This document shows, piece after piece, positions 22,830-26,917 of a DNA stretch of 26,917 nucleotides (position 1 is its first letter; each line of letters begins with the position of its first letter). The notes under the pieces were generated by a model that saw only the letters and a program-made list of their open reading frames with translations, had not been told where the DNA came from and made no database searches. Where the stretch lies: the NCBI GenBank assembly GCA_964248625.1, contig CAXTZG010000052.1:1-26917 (forward strand). Direction: 5' to 3'. The position numbers and the translations under genes were made by a program. Source of the stretch: Lichenicola sp964248625. Lineage in GTDB: Bacteria > Pseudomonadota > Alphaproteobacteria > Acetobacterales > Acetobacteraceae.

Positions 22830-24073
22830 GACGGCGCGCCCGCGGCCAGGCAGCCGGCGATGCGGGCGGCGAGGCGCTGGGCGACCGCCCGCTTGTCGAG
22901 CCGGGGCCAGGATTCCGTGCCGGCCTCGGTGATCAGGTGGACCTCGTTCTCCGCCCCGCCCATGACCCCGCTTGCGGCCCCGACATCGTTGGCGACGATC
23001 CAGTCGCAGCCCTTCTGCAGGCGCTTCTCCGCCGCATGGGCCAGCAGCGCGTCGGTCTCGGCGGCAAAGCCGACGACGAGACGCGGCCGCGCCGGGCCCG
23101 GCACGGAAAGCTCGGCCAGGATGTCGGGGTTGAGGACGAGCGCCAGCGGCGGCGGCGGCAGGCCGGGCCGCTTCTTGAGCTTGGCGGCGGCCACGGTCTC
23201 GACGCGCCAGTCGGCGACAGCCGCGGTCAGCACGGCGATGTCGGCAGGCAGGGCCGCCCGGCAGGCGTCGAGCATCTCGCGCGCGGTCTCGACGGCGACG
23301 CGCGCGACGCCGGCGGGAACGGGCAGGGCGGTGGGTCCGCTCACCAGGGTCACGCCGGCGCCGCGTGCGGCAAGCGCCTCCGCGATGGCATAGCCCTGGC
23401 GGCCGGAGCTCCGGTTGGCGAGGTAACGCACCGGATCGATCGGCTCGTGGGTCGGGCCGGCGGTGACCAGCGCATGGCGGCCGGCGAGATCCTGCGGCAC
23501 CGCGCCGCGGGACAACAGCAGCGCCGCGATCGCCGACACGATGTCCGCCGGCTCGGCGAGGCGTCCGGGACCGACCTCGTTGCAGGCCATGACGCCTTCC
23601 TCCGGGCCCACGACATGCACGCCGCGCGCGCGCAGGGTGTCGAGGTTGGCTCTCGTCGCCGGATGCGTCCACATGCGGACGTTCATCGCCGGTGCCACCA
23701 GCACCTCGGTGTCCGTGGCGAGCAGCAGGGTGGTGGCGAGGTCGCCGGCCTGGCCGGTGGCCATGCGCGACAGGATGTCGGCGGAAGCGGGGCAGACGAC
23801 CAGCAGATCGGCGGAGCGGGACAAGGCGATATGGCCCATCTCGCTTTCCTCGGTGAGGGACCACAGGGTGGTGTGCACCGGCTGGCCGCTGAGCGCCTGC
23901 AGCGAGAGCGGCGTGACGAACTGCGCGCCCGCCTCGGTCAGCACGCAGCCGACGGCGCAGCCGCTGCGGGTCAGCAGGCGGATCAGCTCCAGCGACTTGA
24001 AGGCGGCGATGCCGCCGCTGACGATCAGCAGGACGCGCCTGCCATGCAGCCCGTCATGGACGGCAAGGCTCAC
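22826..24073 (-). CDS. coaBC: Bifunctional phosphopantothenoylcysteine decarboxylase / phosphopantothenate-cysteine ligase
   Basis: Coenzyme A biosynthesis: CoaB joins cysteine to phosphopantothenate and CoaC decarboxylates the product. The 415-residue protein starts at GTG 24073, overlapping the ubiE stop as GTGA; the longer open frame is a shadow of ubiE. The CoaC half has the FMN-binding SGGIAAFKS (19-27), active-site H81 in GHIALSRSAD, PAMN (128-131) and C164 in MACNEVGPGRLAEP. The CoaB half begins near residue 190 with HALVTAGPTHEPIDPVRY, then NRSSGRQGYA and the KLKK motif. Both domains look intact and of normal length. Confidence 0.96.
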   Translation of the reverse strand: MSLAVHDGLHGRRVLLIVSGGIAAFKSLELIRLLTRSGCAVGCVLTEAGAQFVTPLSLQALSGQPVHTTLWSLTEESEMGHIALSRSADLLVVCPASADILSRMATGQAGDLATTLLLATDTEVLVAPAMNVRMWTHPATRANLDTLRARGVHVVGPEEGVMACNEVGPGRLAEPADIVSAIAALLLSRGAVPQDLAGRHALVTAGPTHEPIDPVRYLANRSSGRQGYAIAEALAARGAGVTLVSGPTALPVPAGVARVAVETAREMLDACRAALPADIAVLTAAVADWRVETVAAAKLKKRPGLPPPPLALVLNPDILAELSVPGPARPRLVVGFAAETDALLAHAAEKRLQKGCDWIVANDVGAASGVMGGAENEVHLITEAGTESWPRLDKRAVAQRLAARIAGCLAAGAPS

Positions 24074-24858
24074 AGGCGCCAGCCGGAATGGATCGCGGCG
24101 ATGCCGCCGGACAGGTTGCGCACGGCGACGCGGGCGAGGCCTGCCTTGCTCATCATCTGCGCCAGCGCCTCCTGGTCGGGAAAGGTGCGGATGCTTTCCG
24201 CCAGATACTGGTAACTCGCCGCGTCGCCGGCAATCGCCTGGCCCAGGCGCGGCAGCACGCCGAACGACCAGGCGTCGTAGACCGGCGCCAGCACGGCCAC
24301 CTGCACGCGGGAGAACTCCAGGCAGAAGAAGCGGCCGCCCGGCCTGAGCACGCGCCTGGCCTCCGACAGCACCGCGTCCTTGTCGGTGCAGTTGCGCAGG
24401 CCGAACGCGATCGACACCCGGTCGACGCTGCGGTCGGGCAGCGGCAGCCGCTCGGCGTCCGCGACCAGGAACCGCAGACCCGCGATCAGCGCCCGGTCCA
24501 CCGCGCGCGCATGGCCGACGGTCAGCATGGCGGCGTTGATGTCGGACAGGATGGCGGGCCCGCCGCCGCCGCGCAGCCAGCCGAAGCTGATGTCGCCGGT
24601 GCCGCCGGCCAGGTCGAGCAGGGACAGAGACGGCCGCGGCCCCAGCGCCTGGATGAACAGCCGCTTCCAGACGCGGTGGATGCCGAGCGACATCAGGTCG
24701 TTCATCAGGTCGTATTTCGGCGCCACGCTGTCGAACACCGCGCGCACCATCGGCTTCTTCTCGGCCAGAGGCACGTCGCGGAAGCCGAAGTCCGCGGTGG
24801 GGCTGCCCGCGTGCCGGGCATCGTCGGAAGGGGAGACGGGTCGCGGATTGTCGCTCAT
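24070..24858 (-). CDS. ubiE: Demethylmenaquinone/2-octaprenyl-6-methoxybenzoquinol C-methyltransferase UbiE
   Basis: SAM-dependent C-methyltransferase of ubiquinone (and menaquinone) biosynthesis, 262 residues. The N-terminal FGFRDVPLAEKKPMVRAVFDSVAPKYDLMNDLMSLGIHRVWK is the standard UbiE opening. The SAM-binding motif I reads LLDLAGGTGDI, and SIAFGLRNCTDKDAVLSEARRVLRPGGRFFCLEFS is a family hallmark. ATG 24858 is chosen; a start further upstream would run into the divergent fpg promoter region. The gap to fpg is only 29 nt, so the two promoters must overlap the opposite gene's start. In many alphaproteobacteria ubiB follows ubiE, but here coaBC follows directly. Confidence 0.95.
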   Translation of the reverse strand: MSDNPRPVSPSDDARHAGSPTADFGFRDVPLAEKKPMVRAVFDSVAPKYDLMNDLMSLGIHRVWKRLFIQALGPRPSLSLLDLAGGTGDISFGWLRGGGGPAILSDINAAMLTVGHARAVDRALIAGLRFLVADAERLPLPDRSVDRVSIAFGLRNCTDKDAVLSEARRVLRPGGRFFCLEFSRVQVAVLAPVYDAWSFGVLPRLGQAIAGDAASYQYLAESIRTFPDQEALAQMMSKAGLARVAVRNLSGGIAAIHSGWRL

Positions 24859-24887
24859 GGGGTCTGCATATAGCCTGCGTCGCACCC

Positions 24888-25736
24888 ATGCCGGAACTCC
24901 CCGAAGTCGAGACCGTGATGCGCGGGATGCGGGCGCATCTCGAAGGTCACACCATCATCCGCGCCGAGATGCGCCGCGCCGACCTGCGCTGGGCGATGCC
25001 GCCGCAGCTGGCCGGGCGGCTGCGCGGCGCGCGGGTGCTGGGCTTCCGGCGGCGCGGCAAGTACATCCTGATGCGGCTGGATGGCGGCGACAGCATGCTG
25101 CTGCATCTGGGCATGTCGGGACGGGTGAAGCTGAGCTGGCTCGATCCGGCGGTGGCGGTCGAGGTCGGCCGGCACGAGCACGTGGTGATCGAGACCGACC
25201 AGGGCTGCCGCTTCGGGCTGGTCGATCCCAGGCGCTTCGGGGCGATCGACCTGGTGGCGACCGCGGCCGAGGACGAGCACCGGCTGCTGGCCGGCATGGG
25301 TCAGGAGCCGCTGGAAGCGGGCTTCACCCCGGCGCTGCTGCTGGCAGCCTTCGCCGGACGCCGGACCAACCTGAAGGCGGCCCTGCTGGACCAGCGCATC
25401 GTGGCAGGACTTGGCAACATCTATGTCTGCGAGGCGCTGTTCCGGGCCCGGCTGTCGCCGGAGCGGGAAGCCGGCAGCCTCGCCGGCGCGCAGGCAAGGC
25501 GGCTGGTCACGGCGGTCCGCGCCGTGCTGGAGGAAGCGATCGCCGCCGGCGGATCCTCCTTGCGCGACTACGTGCAGCCCGACGGCGAGCTCGGCATGTT
25601 CCAGCACGCCTGGCGGGTCTATGGCCGCGAAGGCGAGCGCTGCGCCGAGTGTCCCGGGCCGCCGGGCTGCGAGGGGATCGGCCGCATCGTGCAGAGCGGC
25701 CGCAGCAGCTTCTTCTGCCCGCGGCTGCAGCGCTGA
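24888..25736 (+). CDS. mutM: Formamidopyrimidine-DNA glycosylase (Fpg/MutM)
   Basis: Excises 8-oxoguanine and formamidopyrimidines from DNA and nicks the abasic site. The 282-residue protein has the obligatory N-terminus PELPEVETV (catalytic P1 after Met removal, E2), K58 in RRGKYILM, the strand LLHLGMSGR, DPRRFGAIDL, and N177 in LDQRIVAGLGNIYVCEAL. The C-terminal zinc finger is unusual: cysteines are C252, C255, C261 and C277, and the place of the usual last cysteine (C-P-x-C-Q-R) is Leu280 in CPRLQR. Four cysteines remain, so zinc may bind in a shifted arrangement. It is divergent from ubiE and upstream of rpsT, as in relatives. Confidence 0.95.
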   Translation: MPELPEVETVMRGMRAHLEGHTIIRAEMRRADLRWAMPPQLAGRLRGARVLGFRRRGKYILMRLDGGDSMLLHLGMSGRVKLSWLDPAVAVEVGRHEHVVIETDQGCRFGLVDPRRFGAIDLVATAAEDEHRLLAGMGQEPLEAGFTPALLLAAFAGRRTNLKAALLDQRIVAGLGNIYVCEALFRARLSPEREAGSLAGAQARRLVTAVRAVLEEAIAAGGSSLRDYVQPDGELGMFQHAWRVYGREGERCAECPGPPGCEGIGRIVQSGRSSFFCPRLQR

Positions 25737-25762
25737 GGTCGCCCGCGCGGAACGGGCCTCGC

Positions 25763-25792
25763 TTGACTTGGCGCCGGGGCGTGGCCTAGAAG
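25763..25792 (+). promoter_or_regulatory. Candidate rpsT promoter
   Basis: TTGACT (25763-25768), 18-nt spacer, TAGAAG (25787-25792), about 80 nt upstream of the rpsT ATG and just past the mutM stop. CTTGAC with a 17-18 spacer is the usual alphaproteobacterial housekeeping pattern. Confidence 0.55.
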
Positions 25793-25873
25793 ACCGACCC
25801 TTCGCCGGCACTGCCGCCCCACCGGGCGGTTGCTGCCGCCCACCGACACGCGCTGAGATCGAACAGAGAGCCA

Positions 25874-26143
25874 ATGGCGAACACCGCATCCGCGCGCAAG
25901 CGCATCCGGCAGACCGAAGTCCGCACCGCACGCAACGCCGCGCGCAAGTCGCGCATGCGCACCTTCATCAAGAAGGTCGAGACGGCGATCGCGTCCGGCG
26001 ACAAGGAGCAGGCGGTCGCGGCGTTGCGCGTGGCGCAGCCCGAGATGCAGCGCGCGTCCGGCAAGGGCATCGCGCACGCCAACACCATCTCGCGCAAGAT
26101 CTCGCGCCTGTCCGCGCGCATCAAGTCGCTCGCTGTCGCCTGA
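25874..26143 (+). CDS. rpsT: 30S ribosomal protein S20
   Basis: Primary 16S rRNA-binding protein of the small subunit, 89 residues and very basic. The opening MANTASARKRIRQTEVRTARNAARKSRMRTFIKKVE is the S20 signature. The rest forms the long helical bundle (QAVAALRVAQPEMQRASGKGIAHANTISRKISRLSARIKSL). ATG 25874 follows GAGAG a few bases upstream. Its position between mutM and dnaA is a conserved arrangement in Acetobacteraceae and relatives. A promoter-like sequence lies upstream and two hairpins lie downstream. Confidence 0.97.
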   Translation: MANTASARKRIRQTEVRTARNAARKSRMRTFIKKVETAIASGDKEQAVAALRVAQPEMQRASGKGIAHANTISRKISRLSARIKSLAVA

Positions 26144-26166
26144 GCGTCACACCGCGTCTTTAGGTC

Positions 26167-26186
26167 GCTCCGGCAACGGCCGGAGC
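26167..26186 (+). terminator. First hairpin after rpsT
   Basis: GCTCCGGC (26167-26174) and GCCGGAGC (26179-26186) form a perfect 8-bp stem with an AACG loop, 24 nt after the stop. No T-run follows; probably protects the mRNA end or pairs with the next hairpin in termination. Confidence 0.5.
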
Positions 26187-26197
26187 CTGGACTCGGG

Positions 26198-26228
26198 ACA
26201 GGCCATGTGCATGCACATGGCCTGTTTT
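26198..26228 (+). terminator. Long-palindrome terminator after rpsT
   Basis: A 28-bp perfect palindrome (26198-26225, ACAGGCCATGTGCA and its reverse complement), followed by TTTT (26225-26228). As RNA it folds into a stem of about 12 bp with a very tight loop. Likely the rpsT terminator, separating it from dnaA. Confidence 0.75.
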
Positions 26229-26533
26229 CGTTGCGGCAACGGCGTCGGGCTGTCAAGCACACCGTAACGTGTAGGCACGTCGCAATCTTTCGACTTGACC
26301 ATGCGGCGGCCTTGAAGTTTGCGATTTCGACACAGATTCCCGTTGCCTCGCACAGCTCCCCGGGCATAGTGTCGGGGACGGTCATGACGCCGACCGCCCG
26401 CTGTAACGAACGGCATTCCCTCGCCTGTCGCGCTCAAACGCACCGTAACTCGCGGACGGTGTCGTATTGCGCGCGTATCGGCAAAGTTGTCGTTCGTCGC
26501 AGGGGCGTCATCGTTTGTGACGGGGGGGATGGA
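26229..26533 (+). promoter_or_regulatory. dnaA upstream regulatory region
   Basis: About 305 nt without a gene. It holds a near-identical direct repeat TCAAGCACACCGTAAC (26253-26268) and TCAAACGCACCGTAAC (26434-26449), 14 of 16 matching, plus a related TGTAACG (26403-26409). A possible promoter is TTGCCT (26343-26348), 16-nt spacer, CATAGT (26365-26370). One GATTC (a GANTC methylation-type site) lies at 26334-26338. No good DnaA boxes (TTATCCACA) were found, so there is no sign that this is the replication origin itself. Confidence 0.45.
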
Positions 26534-26917
26534 GTGAGCGTGACGTCCAGCAGGCATGAATCCGGCACGCTGGATGGCGCGCTGGCAGATCACCCGATCG
26601 GTTCCCGTCTCGTTGCGGACGCCCATCCGCTTGCCGACCACTGGACACGGATCTGCGGCCGGCTGCAGGCCGAGGTGGGCGAGGTCGAGTATCGCACCTG
26701 GCTGCGCCAGATGACCCTCGGTCCGGTCGATCACGACGAGATCACGCTGTATCTGCCGACGCGGTTCCTGCGCGACTGGGTCCGCAGCCAGTACGGCGAC
26801 CGCCTCGGCACGATGTGGCACGGCGAGATCACCGAGATCCGGCGGGTCGAGCTGATGCTCTCGCCCGAGGCGCGTGCGACCGCGGCGGCGCCCGCGGCCT
26901 CGCAGGCGCCGACCGAC
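26534..26917 (+). CDS. dnaA: Chromosomal replication initiator DnaA, N-terminal part (cut by window)
   Basis: Initiator of chromosome replication; only the first 128 codons are present. After a variable ~38-residue leader, domain I is clear: HWTRICGRLQAEVGEVEYRTWLRQMTLGPVD ... ITLYLPTRFLRDWVRSQYGDRLGTMW, matching the DnaA N-terminal oligomerisation/helicase-loading domain, with the conserved W and FLRDWV. The Ala/Pro-rich tail beginning PEARATAAAPAA is the start of flexible domain II. Start is GTG 26534 or GTG 26540; the second has GGAG at 5-nt spacing, and I list the longer form. An ATG at 26529 is out of frame and stops after two codons. Confidence 0.9.
   Translation, partial: MSVTSSRHESGTLDGALADHPIGSRLVADAHPLADHWTRICGRLQAEVGEVEYRTWLRQMTLGPVDHDEITLYLPTRFLRDWVRSQYGDRLGTMWHGEITEIRRVELMLSPEARATAAAPAASQAPTD

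Noticed and set aside
26229..26533. Replication origin next to dnaA
   Set aside because: No TTATCCACA-like boxes and no long AT-rich stretch were found; kept only as the dnaA regulatory region.

Overview
The window is very GC-rich (about 70% by eye) and gene-dense. It reads as chromosomal DNA of an alphaproteobacterium, most likely an acetic-acid-bacterium relative (Acetobacteraceae/Rhodospirillales). The reasons are the fpg-rpsT-dnaA order at the right end, the divergent ubiE-coaBC-dut block, a CarD-type regulator, a GTTC-N7-GTTC LexA box at dinB, and a small secreted protein with the G-V-I-x-P ... D-P-G-M ... T-P-V-I pattern that I associate with this group. The assignment is inferred from gene content and order; I ran no search.

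Left arm (1-6964, minus strand): a tightly packed co-directional run. In transcription order it holds a 39-codon membrane peptide, an RNA 2',3'-cyclic phosphodiesterase (ThpR), a PCuAC-like secreted protein without the usual copper ligands, a class III sirtuin deacylase, a 4Fe-4S-type uracil-DNA glycosylase, and a peptide/nickel-type ABC importer (binding protein, two permeases, and an ATPase cut by the window edge). Gaps are 18 nt or less and most junctions overlap, so one long transcript is plausible.

Middle (7162-10085): a Bax-inhibitor-1 family membrane protein ends in a textbook terminator. Facing it are carD and dinB on the minus strand. The carD leader can form two mutually exclusive RNA structures, one of which covers the start codon. 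dinB has a LexA box just upstream of its better-supported GTG start.

Glycan cluster (10410-14634, plus strand): four closely spaced genes encode a GT14-like glycosyltransferase with an unknown C-terminal domain, a small HAD phosphatase, a fusion of a nucleotidyltransferase-like domain with an APH/choline-kinase-like domain, and a second sugar-nucleotidyltransferase. The set suggests synthesis and transfer of an NDP-activated small group onto a surface glycan. It is the best candidate here for an undescribed pathway. A GT2-like glycosyltransferase follows at 16629 beyond a convergent amino-acid permease pair.

Right-centre (14647-22260): an APC-family amino-acid permease with an overlapping 83-aa membrane protein, the GT2-like gene, a secreted 104-aa protein, a DUF2934 protein, msrA, and a two-gene NitT/TauT-like ABC system (ATPase with a C-terminal AAA-associated domain, plus a fused double permease) without a binding protein. 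msrA and the ABC ATPase share a CTAG as their convergent stop codons.

Right arm (22350-26917): dut, coaBC and ubiE are translationally coupled on the minus strand. ubiE is divergent from fpg (mutM), followed by rpsT with its own promoter and then dnaA, which is cut by the window end. The rpsT-dnaA gap carries two adjacent hairpins, one a 28-bp perfect palindrome with a T-run, and a degenerate 16-bp direct repeat. I saw no tRNA, rRNA, CRISPR array, insertion sequence or phage gene.
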